From the NCBI GenBank assembly GCA_033816765.1, contig CM066299.1:372001-436000 (forward strand): 64,000 nucleotides of DNA. Direction: 5' to 3'. The notes beneath the pieces were generated by a model. That model was given only the letters and a program-made list of their open reading frames with translations. It was not told the DNA's origin and made no database searches. Source of the stretch: Nothopassalora personata (Eukaryota; Ascomycota; Dothideomycetes; Mycosphaerellales; Mycosphaerellaceae). Positions within the stretch are counted from its first letter, which is position 1. Every line of letters starts with the position of its first letter. Position numbers and translations under genes: made by a program. Below are positions 1 through 11,625 of this stretch, one piece after another.

Positions 1-60
1 ATCTTCTTTGGCCAGCTCATGGTCAAGCTCGGCATCTTCAGAACCGACGTGGCCTGGCTC
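1..60 (-). CDS. Partial exon of a gene running off the left edge
   Basis: On the minus strand the first 60 bases read as one open, acidic stretch rich in Glu and Asp. Directly upstream on that strand (61-85) lie a CTAAC branch-point-like motif and a CAG acceptor, so this looks like the start of an internal exon. The donor of the intron cannot be placed with confidence; a minus-strand ORF at 147-380 might supply an earlier exon, but no consistent join was found. No domain is visible. Confidence 0.3.
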
Positions 61-1174
61 CTGACCGGGGGTGTTAGAATGAGGGAGTATATATTCTGTG
101 CTTTTGTTTGTCCCGATGTTAGAACAAGGACCCGCAAACATTCTCTTTATGCATTGTTCGAGTCGGAGATAACCAAAAGCGCTTTCTGCCGCAACTGGAA
201 CGACGAAACAGCCACGCCGAGAAAACGCAACCACATAGGGATCATTCCACCTATAGCATCTAAAAACCGTTCGCGGCTTCCGCTCAAGTGGTCATTTGAA
301 GGACCTACATTACTCGCTGCAGTCTTCTCCTCTGCGTCTGTGTCCGTGGTGTGCGATCGGACGGAGATGAGCAGTGTCAAGGTGTACAGGTAGGATAGAG
401 ATTACGGCTTCTTACTCTCGATACGGGTTGTGTACGAACGAGGCAGCAGAAATAAACGAAAAGATCATAGGATCCGCTCGATAGTAGGAGCATAGTGGGA
501 ACTTTGACCAAAACATCAACCCGAACTTACAGCCATGTGGAGGCAGACCGTGGAGTAGCGAGACAGCACCTTCGAGACAAGATCGAGGTCAAGTAATGGC
601 CTAATGCCATGCCGGATGCGGCAGGGATTCAAAGGACACAGACCTATAAAATCTGAAGACGCCAAGCTTTTCCCAGAGCGCACTGTCATGTTTTGGTCGT
701 GTTCATTCTCGATCCACTCCTTGACTCCACTTGACCGGATCCTAACCTCCTTCCGCCTGATTTCCGTTCCCTGTTACTGCCGCAATATAACGCTCCGTGA
801 TCATCCAACGTACTATCATCCACATTAGTATTGGTCCTGAGACACCAACACTTCAAAGCATCGCAAAAGTCTCGGCTACCTGATCTGACATGTTGCACGA
901 TTTCAATCGTCGATGTCCATCCTGTCATTGCCGTCATCACGCTCTGCTACATTTATCTCTTGTACATATCTCAGCTTCGTTTGTCTCCCTTCTGATCCGG
1001 GCGCCCCTCGAGGTCTTCCTCACACGCCTCCGCATACCAACATCTTGCTTCTCCGCTTCACGCCAGTCGTGAATCATCTCTTGGCGTAGTGTAGCCTTGC
1101 TCTCCCAGGTTAGGAACGAACGATACCGAGCAATTTTAAGGAGAATGTCGCCCCAGACGACAAGGTAGAGGACT
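61..1174. other. No supported gene
   Basis: Short ORFs occur on both strands but none shows a domain, a conserved paralogue in the window or a consistent splice pattern. I see no repeat or RNA gene here. Confidence 0.4.
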
Positions 1175-1900
1175 TTACCCTGCTACCTCGCAAACCCATG
1201 ATTCCCAGGATGCCCCAATCTTCGTCTCGCTCATTGACGAGTAGAATTGCCTCGTGGGGACGTTGTCAGACTCTTTCGACTTCACAATGTCCCGCCATGC
1301 GTTCCGCTGCAATGCTGCTTCTTCCACCCACTTGTCTGGCGTGTTGGCGGTGATGCAGTATTCTTTCACTTCCTGCCAGATGAAAGAGCCGAGGTTGGTC
1401 GGTGGCTCTGCTCTGTAGGAGTGCATGCCCTCCAGCTCTTGTACCTCGCGCGCGACTCGACTCATAGACTAGTTGTCCATACGGGCCGTTGGGGCATCTT
1501 GATGATCTTCAGGGCCTTGCTTCAGGTCGTCGTCGATGACCAAGCCCTTGGCAGTGTTGAGCAGCTGCTGGGACACCGGCTTGGCCATCAGGATCATACA
1601 GCTAATCTTTCGGAGTGGGCCGGCCTCCACAGAGTCGATACCCCCGACGCCGATAAGTGCCTTTAAGAACTCAGAAGGTCTCGATATATAGTTATATTCG
1701 TCGGCTCGAGTGTGCGATTTCTCGAGTCGCACCAGAAATTGACACAAGAGATAGCATAAAGGCGCGTTCAACCAGTGCTAGCTCGCCACATAGGGTTCTG
1801 GGGATTCGCTCGTACTCAAAGAGGGTATCATCGGCATGCCTTTCTGTTGGAATTATTTCTCGATCTCGGAAGTCTCGATGGAGTGGATGCGTGAGGCGGT
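1175..1900 (-). pseudogene. Gene remnant, one frame broken by TAG
   Basis: Two minus-strand ORFs (1469-1771 and 1175-1465) lie in the same frame and are separated only by a TAG at 1466-1468. Together they would give about 198 residues of ordinary soluble composition, with Trp-rich segments near the C-terminus. Further upstream (about 1770-1900) a different frame is open and protein-like, which suggests an additional frameshift or an unrecognised intron. No ATG starts the main frame. I do not recognise the family. The single nonsense codon between two good halves fits decay by a C-to-T or G-to-A change. Confidence 0.4.
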
Positions 1901-2764
1901 AAGGCTCTCGACACCGTCGTCGAGCAATGTTGTTCTTGGCGTGCCATCAGTATTGAATGCGAGTCAGAATGACTTGACAACATCCCTTATTGTTTTCACC
2001 TCCACCGTGCTGCTAGGCATCACCCTTGTAGCCCGGCGAAAGTCTGCACAACTTTTTGAACCGAATCGAACTCTTGTCGCCGTACGCTCCGTCGTCGTGC
2101 AGATGATGCCCTTCTTCTGGGCGTGGTGAAAGTTCAACAGAGGTTCGTTGGCAATAGATTTGCCATTGCGAGCGTAACGTCGAGTTGAGCCATTCACCTA
2201 TAATTCATCCACAGTTCGTACATAGCTCAGGTCGACCTTCCAATGACGAAAGCATTATTCTTCGAACACGTGTGACCTCGATCATCCCGCGGTGAACATC
2301 ATTTATTGTCTGCATCTGCAGGTCCGTATTAGACTCGGTGAATGCAAGTTACTGCACAATGGACATATTTCTAACGGACTTCGATCGCCACTCATTTCGC
2401 AGAACTCGAGCGCGACCACCCTCACTAGAGACACTACAGCGCGTACAGGCCTAGTTGCCACGTCCGCTACAGAGACATCGAAATAGCACGAAGCTCCGTG
2501 CCGGTATTGCAACTCTCGAGTCCGCGAACGAGAACATGAACCAACGAGTAAAGGAAAGCTGACAAGCACCGGAGCAGACGTATGCGCTACACCGAAGCAC
2601 CACCTGTTCTTCATCATCGCCAATATCACGAACCGCAGTCTCCATCGCCGCAGACACCGTTGCGAACCTAGTATTCCCCGGCAGCTACAGAGCACCACTC
2701 GAGACTTCAAACACGGCAACTTAGTCAGACGGGCAGATGACAGTGTCAGTAGAGTGCAGTCGCA
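1901..2764. other. No supported gene
   Basis: ORFs up to 171 codons are present on the minus strand (2303-2818) but have low-complexity Arg/Cys/Leu composition typical of shadow frames, and no splice-consistent model emerges. This stretch probably holds the promoter and 5' leader of the plus-strand gene that follows. Confidence 0.35.
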
Positions 2765-3907
2765 ATGGCCATCACACGCTGGCAGCGTAGCACGCTCATC
2801 GCGCAAGGGGATCAGCAAGAGCTTCAGCTACTGAGAGACGAGGCACGTCGCAACGGTACCAAGGGACAACAGGAGGACGTCGGTGATCTAGTGGAGTGAT
2901 ATCCGAATCCTGCCTTCTCGCCATGCACTGCGCGTGGCCTCCGTGCTGCAATGACAGACGAACAGCTAGACGCAGCAGCTTGGATAGCGCCCACGCCCCA
3001 AGCACGTCTTCTCATCCGACAGATCAAGCATCGCGATGCAGGCCTGTACCCTGACGAGGAGCTCTTCTATAGGTGGCACAGCCAGCGGAATCAGTACTGG
3101 CTTCTGGATCTGGAGACTTTGCTACACCACGCGGACGATGTGTACGATGTCACATACGAGAGATACACGCCTCGAGGGTTGGCACGGCGTGCGCACCAAC
3201 ACCGTCAAGGCGACAAGCAACAGCTCCGCGAGGCTCTCCAGAGCCGCGATGCTGGAGACAAGGATCGCAATTCTCGATTTCACGGACGCAAGAGAAGTCG
3301 TGAGACCTTGAACGACATCATAGACGACTCTCAGGAGGAGGTGGTGCTCGACCGGGATGAGATCGATCCTGTTAAGCACGGCTTTGGCCGGAGGTTGGGC
3401 AGGCGAAAGAAGCTGTCCGAAGAGGAGCAGCGTTGGGATGCTGAAGTAGCGGAAGGGAATGAGGACATGATGGAGGACGAGGAAGAGCCTGGAGATTTGG
3501 ACGAACCAGGTCTGCTGCTGGAGGGCGACAGTGGGCATTTCGATCCAATTGACGCATTTCGCGAGAAGTATGGAGATCTTCTCGAGATCGTATACTACAA
3601 CGACGCGAGTGCCTCAGAGCTGCAAGAAGTTCTGCACGCTCTCCACGTGGCGATCCCCGAGCCTTCGAAGAAGAGTCGTAGGGACGATTTCAAGGAAGCA
3701 GTCCTCAGGGCGAAAGAAGAGGGACTAATTCCGGAGCATGTTGTGATGATGCCCACAGATCCCGCCAAAGCGAACAAAGCTCAAGATCTTGTGCCCACGG
3801 ATGCCCTCGAGAGACATTACCAAAGTGGTGTCAACTACGAGGACGGCAGGATCACACGCAACCCCCGGGGACGACGAAACCGCGACTACTACCCCTTCCG
3901 AGGTTGA
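2765..3907 (+). CDS. Hypothetical nuclear-type protein, acidic and basic low-complexity
   Basis: The main open frame starts at ATG 2951 and gives 318 aa. A longer model uses ATG 2765, an exon to 2882, a 75-bp intron (2883-2957, GTGATC donor, CAG acceptor) and a second exon to 3907. The join is in frame and gives 355 aa. The donor is weak, so the single-exon version remains possible. The N-terminal third (WIAPTPQARLLIRQIKHRD onward) looks folded and aromatic. The centre is a Lys/Arg-rich linker followed by a Glu/Asp-rich run (around residues 145-185 of the shorter form). The C-terminus is folded, then ends in an Arg/Gly-rich tail (RNPRGRRNRDYYPFRG). This alternation suggests a nucleic-acid-associated or chromatin protein, but that is inference from composition only; I recognise no named family. 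Confidence 0.7.
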
Positions 3908-4640
3908 GAGACTAGACACGACGCTTCACGTTCCATGATCTACCATACTGCAGTGAACCACTACGGCTGAGACCGGAGTCCAATTTACGACAATTACAAT
4001 ACCCTCAGCATGATTCTCAACTCGCGAGACTGAAATTCTCATGTCTTCATGCACGATACGCGTTTCATCCCCACAACAATCTCCGGTTTCAACACGCCTG
4101 ACTTGAAAAGTATTCCGGCACAGACGGGGAGGTCTTGGCATCTAGGCTTTTTTAGTCTGCACCTTTGACCCTTTTTCTACATTCCGAGTCAGCTTAATGG
4201 CATTAGGTTCTTCTATTAGTGGCTCGCTGTCAATCCATTGACAACGAGTCTTCACTCGCCGTCAGTCGCCAAGCAGGTCTCGCTTCTCATCTTGGCCTAT
4301 CTGGAAGGCGGCTTATGGCTTTCGGCTCCCAGCATTTGCAGGGGCAATGTCGATGTCGTGCTCTTTCCGCTTCTAATAAATAGTAGGTCCTCCAGCCCTA
4401 GCCATGTCAAATGTAATGCTGACTGGTTCGAGACAAGTCGTACTCTCAACCTAACTCGGATCCTTCCCCACTGCCTTTCGGCGCCGCGGCATCAATTGAA
4501 TCGCCTTCTACGCTTGGAGCCAGGTCAGGGAAGGCTAGGAAGAGGCTCTCCGCCGCAACTTCTGTTGAGTGCTGTCGCGGAGATCCTAGTTCGCTCGTTT
4601 CTTCTACTGACTCTGACCCCTTTGCATGGTGAAAAAGATA
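3908..4640. other. Intergenic, no supported gene
   Basis: A plus-strand ORF of 232 codons (4238-4936) runs through here, but it has no domain and is antisense to a better-supported remnant. I see no repeat. Confidence 0.35.
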
Positions 4641-4654
4641 TTGCGACAGAGGAG

Positions 4655-5430
4655 TTACTCAGGATCAGTATAATGACCAGTCGGCACCACCTTGGGCTGG
4701 TAGTGGATATGTTGTCCTTTCTCATACTTATTCCCAGCAATTTGGAAGGGCTCTCGATACCCTGTCAAAGCAATGACTGCCACTTGACTCAACTGTCCTG
4801 GTGGACATCCTACCTTTCCCCAGTCCTCGAGAAGCTCGTCTCCATCGTCATCCAGCACTTCTCGTTGACCTCCGCAAAGGCTAAAGCCAGCCTGTTGGCA
4901 AAGAATTTCCCAAGATTGTTCGGGCAAAGGGTTTGACAGGCTTCGTGTAATGAAAGAGCTGCACGAGAAAGGCTCGTACGAAGTCGAAGTAGCAAAAGTC
5001 TGGCTGGTTGTCCCTAGAAGGAATTCTCTTGAACGAAGGTTCATTCTTAGGTCCAACTGGGGTTCAATCGCGCTTAATCAATGAGACGTAGCCCTTCTTG
5101 CCATCTACATTGCCGGAGAACCACCAGAAGTCATTCGCTACCGTCTGTAAATGTTCTGTCGCCGCGGCCACGCATGCGGCTGACCGAAAGTGGCGAGATG
5201 CTTCAAGATGACCTTCATGTACTGTCTGATTGTCATTTGTCGACCTTGTTTCTTGCCAAAAACATCACCATCATATAGAGTGTCAGAACCTCGATACTTA
5301 GGCCAGTTAGGGTTGCAGAGGAGCCGGGTCTTGTCCTCGTGTATCCTGCCTGGCCTTTGCTTCCTCGCAATACTAAACGGACACCACTATACATTGCATA
5401 GTCCGATCCTCTAGAGCTGTGCTAGATGAA
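4655..5430 (-). pseudogene. Decayed paralogue of the secreted protein at 6.3-8.2 kb
   Basis: Three minus-strand stretches match the intact gene at 6345-8201 in order. At about 5330-5400, a stretch around LLCNPNWPKYR corresponds to RVLCDSDWLEYR. At about 5060-5130, DFWWFSGNVDGKKGYV corresponds to SYWWFLANVDGKRQYV. At about 4690-4790, QVAVIALTGYREPFQIAG corresponds to QVAVNALTWYRELFKIAG. Between them the frame changes and a TGA interrupts the segment after the WWF motif. No signal peptide exon or terminal exon is recognisable. It is therefore a truncated, frameshifted copy, probably from tandem duplication. The plus-strand ORF across the same DNA is a shadow. Confidence 0.65.
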
Positions 5431-6344
5431 GAAAGAGTCCTCCGGCCTGCTGTCTTGACTCCATCGACGTTCAAAAGCCAATGAACAACTTTCCTCTCGC
5501 CCGCGCGAACGAGAACCAGTAAAGCTGTAGGCAGCGTAATAATCGAAACTCGTGTGTGATGCGGGAGATCCTGATGGATACAATTTGATGTTGTCAGTAA
5601 GGTAGATAGGAAGTAGTCAGCACGGGATTAGTGTAGGCTACTGCTTCGCAATCTGCTCCCCTGCCCAGCCCGCTTTTGGTGGTACTGTGCCCAAGACACA
5701 TCAAAAGTCATGACTGGTACATCGATGTGCGATGACCCAGTGACACGTCGACCCATCACGTGGCTGCCAGCACATCTATGAATGGGTCGAAACCTATTTT
5801 TCAGGAGTCTCTACTTGCAAAGTAGAGATCATGCTACATGTCCCCAATGAATCGCGGGACGTCATGACTCTTTTGCGAGAGTACGACGAAGATGAAAGAT
5901 AAGTCACGCCACCAAAAACGATTAGTCCAAAGTTGCAAGCGGATCGAACAAGTAGTCGAAGATTTTTAATCGTTACCTTTATATCGAGTTATCCCTCAGC
6001 GCCATCGGTGTTTCCAATGGTCTCTATCTCTGCCCATGAGCCCATACAACAGGCCGAACCTGCCGGTATGCGCAGATACATCCCTAGTCACTTTGAAGCT
6101 GCTATCCTGGCCAAGAGAGGCAACTTCAGTCGTCAAGTAGTAAGTTTGGAAAGATAAGCCGTCGTCTACTAGGAAGTTCCGAAAGACATCTCGCCGAGTG
6201 TCCTGAGTCCGAGAGTTAACTGCTCTAGTGGAATTATCGGCTTCACACTGGGTAGACAGTACACTCCACGACCGCTTGTTGACATAACTGTTCACGCTAG
6301 TGTCAGCCTGAAGTCGATGCCTTACTATGATCTACAATCTCTAA
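5431..6344. other. Intergenic, no supported gene
   Basis: No domain-bearing ORF or repeat was found between the decayed paralogue and the stop codon of its intact relative. The upstream exon of the decayed copy, if any survives, would lie in the first few hundred bases. Confidence 0.4.
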
Positions 6345-8201
6345 TCATTCTTCTGCTTTCTTCCACCCACCACCTTGAGCTCCGGCACCCTCAGCAAAAG
6401 CTTCGCCATGCTTCCGCTTGTTTTCCCCAGGCCTCTCCAATGTCTCACCAGTGGTCTTCGCAGGCCTCTTCCTCTCGTGCAAGACTTCATCCGGATGTAT
6501 CCATTGCATTTCAGCCGGATGATATGGCTCGCCAGCCGGTCTCTCAAATCCTGTAGACCAATCTTTGTCGCCCGTTAGATATGCTGCAAGGCCGTGCCAA
6601 ACATAGTTCTCGATATTGGTGACTGCATTCAGTGTGTCCGCTTCGGGCGGAGGCGACGGAGCCAGATCGTAAAGTGCGTGCCGGAGACTCTGACGGACGC
6701 CCGAGGACTTTCTGTTGGGGTTGAGCGTCCAGGCTGATTTGGTTTCCCACCACCTATGCGAAGTGTCACTATGGATGAGTCTCATGTTGTTTCGGGTGTG
6801 ACTTACTTCTCACGCCGCTCGTCAGGCTTGCCAACTGGCTCAATGTCTGAGAGAGTCTTGAGCCTCTCTTGACCCTGCAGAGAACCCGCAATCTTAAAGA
6901 GCTCTCGATACCACGTCAATGCGTTGACCGCAACCTGCTCCAGGTGCAGAAATGGTTGAGGTTCTGCAGGCAAGACGTCGAACTGTACGGGCTTCTCTCT
7001 GTCGGCGTATTCTGGCAGGCCAGCTATATGCTTTGCTGTGCTGCCTTCCGTATCTTGAAGGTTCGACCTGTCACTGAGATAGCGACAGAAGCTGCTGGGA
7101 CACAATGTCGTAAAAGGTCTTGAGTCGATCCAGATCGTGAAGCCTTTCTGGAAGAAATAACACGGATCTGGCTGACCTTGACGGTCCGGGTTGCGTGCGA
7201 ATGGCACCGTATTCGTATCGCGAGAAGCAGGAAATTGGCGTTTGTCGAGCTTGACGTACTGTCTTTTGCCATCGACGTTGGCGAGGAACCACCAGTATGA
7301 ATCTGCGAAGTGATCAGAGTCGCTCGCTGTCGGAGTTTGGATGGCTTACAGATGTCGATATCGTCGAACTGCTCATCATGTTGCACTAACCAGGATTCCA
7401 AGGTTGCAGATCCTGATCCTTTGCTCTCAACTTCGTGATCCACAGTGGAACTCAGGTCCCTGTATTCGAGCCAGTCAGAGTCGCAGAGGACTCGTGGCTT
7501 CTTATGCTCCTCATTGTTAGTCGCCGACCGAGCGAGAATGTTACCGAGGACGTTGATAGTCATAGCTATCACAGTCAACGACCGGGCGCATCACCAACAC
7601 TTTCCAGACTGAGATACTTACATCTCGCTACTTGATACCGTTGCAAATTAATACCACTCGTGGGTAAGCTGGCATCGGGACAAGGTTGCTCATCTGTTGG
7701 CACGGGCTCAGGTATGTCGATGGCGAAGAACGCCTTGGCAAGTTTTCGGGACTCCAAGTCCCGGTGCAAATACTTCGTGACACTTTCAGGCACGAGACCA
7801 TAGTCTCCAGGCTGAGAAAGTCTGGTCATCGCTGCCGACACCATCAGTCGCATATGCTCGTAGTAGATGTTCAACGGCATCTCGTTTCTATGAGGGCTGA
7901 GCGGCATGGTCGACGGTCGCCAGTAGCCATCGCAGAGTCCGACTGTGTCACCCTTCGAGCTGTCTTGAATGCGGAAGCTGTCTTCGATCTTGGCGTCGCC
8001 GTTGCGACTCTGGGTGATTTGGACAGCATGCTGGGAGCTCCAGGCTTTCCAGTCGGAAGCCGTCCAGCCAGTGACCGAAGAACTTTTCGTTGTGGCATCA
8101 CCGTGAGGCAGTTGATGCGGGATCGAGCCATTATCTGTTGGCGTGGCCAAGGTCGCCATCCAGATTGTGGAAAAGTGGAAGAGGATGAGAGCGAGCAGCA
8201 T
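6345..8201 (-). CDS. Secreted protein of unknown function, four exons, 566 aa
   Basis: Exons are 7622-8201, 7350-7565, 6807-7302 and 6345-6753. All three introns have GTAAGT or GTAAGC donors and YAG acceptors, and the joined length is exactly 567 codons with no internal stop. The ATG at 8201 is followed by a hydrophobic signal peptide (MLLALILFHFSTIWMATLA) with a likely cleavage after ATLA. The rest is soluble, with six spaced cysteines (in GLCDG, EQPCPD, RVLCDSD, PDPCYF, TTLCPSSFC) that could form disulfides. A WWFLANVDGK motif and an AVNALTWYRELFKIAG helix are shared with the broken copy at 4.7-5.4 kb. The C-terminal 70 residues are charged and Gly-rich, probably disordered. The organisation (secreted, PFLH-like segment before a long helix) is faintly reminiscent of fungal secreted metallopeptidase-like proteins, but I see no HExxH motif, so no enzymatic role is claimed. 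Confidence 0.8.
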
Positions 8202-9453
8202 TGTCGATGTTTGGTTGCCGAAAGAACACCCCTGGTAGCCCTTCTGAATTAGGAGGAAGTCAAGTGTGTTTGCTGCTCTGGAAGCAGAAGCCAATGTGAC
8301 GCAGGGCATCAGTATCGAATGGCGTATTGCAAATCTGCCAACACATAGGCCAACCCAGCCATGCCCCACTGCAGTGGTCATCACGGCATCGACGCCAGTA
8401 CCAACAGGTCTTACAGGAATGACCGCCAACGCCAACGAGCCAGTATCTTCCGCACGAAATGGTCAGGAGCGAGCTTGATGCATGCCACCGTAACTGCCTG
8501 ATCAGGTCATAGTCAGATAGACTTCATCTTCCGCAACAGCCACGAGTCATGCTTGTGTGTTGTCCACTTGATCCTCGTGTCCAGACTCTACGACGCCTGA
8601 CACTGCTCCTTCCAGACACATGCTGTAAAGGCGAGTGATCGAGCGAAGCTTAGTTCCGATGCGCGCTCTGCACTCGTCGATAAGCGAAGTGGAGAGTCGG
8701 CGTTGAACGACTGATGATGGTATTGCAAGAGGCAGCGGGCGTGAAGGCCGCAGGAGAGTGAGTGACGAAGAAGCATTGAGCAAGGTTGTGACGAGCTTGA
8801 AAGTGTATAAGCCAATAGGCGGTATATCAAGTGTATAAGCCGATAGGCAATTTATAAAGTGCAACAGCTTCCTTCCCCGACCCCCTCCAACGGCCGACTC
8901 CCACATACGCTTGGCGCTGACGACGCGGAGGTGGGTGTCATGAGTGTAGGTGTACTAGATTGTGCACTGTCGCGGCCGAAGTCCAAGCGACATTGTTGCT
9001 CAATGCGGCGGGAAAGTTGCCTGTAGATGGCACGGGAGATGGAGCTGATTGGCGTAAATCTCCCCCATTGCCCCGTTGCAGAAGGTGCTGTTGACCAGCA
9101 GTGAGGGAGGAGCATGATACATCGCAACCGAAGTGACGGAAATACCATACTCCTCCCTCACCTCTCGCTCGGTTTGCGTCTCTCAAAGCTCTTGAGACTC
9201 TTGCTTATCGTGTCGATCTTGGCAGTCCTCTTCAAAAAGCCTGACGATGTTGCTCGCGATTGAGGTTATGTGGCCAGGCAACAGACTCCTTCCAGAGCCG
9301 CTAGCGAGCGCCGTTCACCCTCCCTGCTGCTTGTTTTCGGCGAGGCTCGAAGACCTTCACCCGTTGAAGCCGCCGACAGCCGTTGTTGAAGCTATCCATG
9401 TCGGTGACAACTGAATGACACTATCAGCCTCCATTTTTTATCGACCCCGGTAC
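8202..9453. other. Upstream region, no supported gene
   Basis: This holds the promoter side of the secreted-protein gene. Minus-strand ORFs at 8547-8906 and 8938-9186 have no domain, no paralogue and no splice pattern I can support. Confidence 0.35.
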
Positions 9454-10428
9454 CTAAGGCGGGCTTGGTCGGCTGATGGTGTCTTCCAGCGAAAATGAGG
9501 TGGCCGTAGGCTTCGAACTGCTGGCGAGTTCTGATGCCTGGAAGTCGGCGAGCGGTTCTGGGGACCGTCGTAGTACATATCGGAGTGCTGGTTGTTCATG
9601 ACTCCGTGCGGCGCACGCTGGGGGTGGGACGTGGTGTCTTGCGGTGAAAAAGCCTGCGGGAGAGTGATGCTTGCTCCCTAACACGACGCCAAGCTCCGCT
9701 GATGCAATGTTATTATCGGTCAGAAGTGATGGGAGCTTGTGAGTACGCTTACCTGCAAGAAGCAGTCTTCGAACGACGCAGCCGGAAGTGATAGAGAGCC
9801 GTGCCAGCAAGAAGCTGACGAGTGGACCTCTTGATGGCCCAACATCGTCGAAGATGGCGATGATGCAAGCTCATGCCGAGCATTTTACGTCCCGCAGGAC
9901 AACTTGCTGTTTGGGTATCGATGGGTCGTACCCATCATGGTGGGCGGTGGTTGTGGTTGTCGAAAGCCCCGCCACCCACTGCCAAACTGTTGACCGTGAC
10001 GGTCGGCCTTACGTGAGTGGCAGAACCGGCGCCCGATGGGTTGGTGAAGTTGGCGGCCGAGCCAAGGAGGTGAGCCTGACGCTCGAGGCCGCCGCCGCCC
10101 CGCAAAGAAGAGTAACAGGAGCGGCGGAGGCCGACATGGATGACGCTTGATCTTTCAAAGTGTCAGTCAAATTGAAGCATGCAATGTGGTGATGAAGGCG
10201 AAGAGTAAGGATTGGCCGTGATTGAAGGTGCATTGGCTGAGTAGTGGCCGTCATGTGCCACTCGTGTGTAAGGTATACAGGCGCGAAGAATGTGCGTGCC
10301 CTTAACGATTGTCTTGGGTGGCGTGGTGGAGTGGTATGAGAGCTTACCTGGTCCGAAGACCTCTTTGAAGCCAAAGGCGTCCTGCTCTCTTCGAAGACAT
10401 GCGTCTTCATGGAGCCAACAGAATGCAT
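9454..10428 (-). CDS. Possible multi-exon gene, structure uncertain
   Basis: Several good splice signals sit on the minus strand. A first exon may run from ATG 10428 to a CAG|GTAAGC donor at about 10346. Near 9750, GCAG|GTAAGCG is followed after 54 bp by a CATCAG acceptor, with a TTCTGACC branch-like motif between. The last open frame ends at 9454. A middle segment (about 9950-10150) is Gly/Ala-rich and protein-like. I could not connect all pieces in one frame, and no signal peptide or domain is visible, so this may be a real small gene, a non-coding spliced transcript or chance. Confidence 0.25.
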
Positions 10429-11625
10429 TGGATGACCACGTCGTTCAAGGCGATCGTTTTGCTTCTTGGGTGGTTTTCGTCAAGTTGATGGAGTGTCTTC
10501 GTGATGGCGGTTGGTGGTGCTGGTCTCGCGAGACAATCGCGATGATGAGTTGGTGGTGGTGTTGTGATGGAGGAAGAAGCTCAACGTGGAAGGGGAGAGA
10601 GCTTTTAACACAACGCCAAGACAGTACCTTCACTTCCGCGGCTACGTCACCTCTGATTCCTCAGGCATCAAGGCGAAGCTGCTCTGGTTTAGGTCTCGTA
10701 GTCGTGATGGTGACAAGGGCACTGTGTAGCTGCTCCGCCACTCACACTCTTCTTCTGTGACCGAGGCGTTATCAGAAATCTCTCGAGAGCATTGCATATA
10801 TGTACAACAACAAGGCTAGTGACCTTTGACTCGATGCAGTAGCTAACTCGCGCCAACGCCCTAGGGTCACCCCCAGCAGCCATCGACAAGACTCATTGGG
10901 CACATTACTCGTCGGCGGAACAGTCCTTCGCTGAGCGTCCGATCAATTCAACGCACAAGCAATACACGCTTTCCATGCTAAAATCACCAGCAGTGTTCCG
11001 ACAACACAGCATTTCGCTCCTTCGACGGTCCAAGTAGCAGACAGCGCCAATCCATATTCCCCCCAATTCCGCAGTGGATGCTATTCCGCGTCTTCCTCGA
11101 CGATGGGATCGTGGCGGCAGAGTGTTTGTTTGGACACTTTTTGGTGTTCAAAGAGCCGCTGGAAGGCTAGCGTTACAGAAAATGGAAGAGGAGGATCAAT
11201 AGGTGATCATAAGGACACGGAGAGCTACAGACATCACAGCTGAAGCAGGCGCTGGGAACACATCCGGCACAGGAGCCATACTGCGGTCAAAAGCGATGGC
11301 TACGGGAGCAACAGAAAGCTTCCCGCCTGGAGGGCGACAAGTGCCAGTATGACCTTCGATTGGGAGGCCTTCAACTCCGACACGCTGCACTCTCTACTGG
11401 GATAAACGCCTTGGATCACCTGTCCTGCCGATCAAAAGGACAAAAGCCTCGGTTGCATAACAATGCCTTTGTCATCTGTGATAGTGGCCTTCAACAGTCC
11501 TCGCTTGTTGACTCTCTTTGTACGAGAGTGCACTTATCGAGGACCTGGGATCACAAAGAAGGTTGGCCTCAGTACTTATTTGGAACTCTGACTGTCAACA
11601 TCCTAACTCTTTCCTGCACAACTTG
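10429..11625. other. Intergenic, no supported gene
   Basis: A plus-strand ORF (10290-10760) is Ser/Trp/Cys-rich and looks spurious. The last few hundred bases are open in the frame of the following gene but lack an ATG, and probably form its 5' leader. Confidence 0.35.

Noticed and set aside
1466..1468. Recoding of TAG as a sense codon across the region
   Set aside because: Intact genes here end normally at TAG, TGA or TAA, and the transposons show the same changes with other RIP-type transitions, so decay is simpler.
4238..4936. 232-codon plus-strand ORF
   Set aside because: Antisense to a recognisable paralogue remnant, Leu/Ser-rich, no domain, no start context.
6345..8201. Assignment of the secreted protein to a metallopeptidase family
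   Set aside because: No HExxH or other catalytic motif is visible, so only the secreted nature is claimed.
7686..8252. 188-codon plus-strand ORF
   Set aside because: Antisense to the first exon of the well-supported secreted-protein gene.
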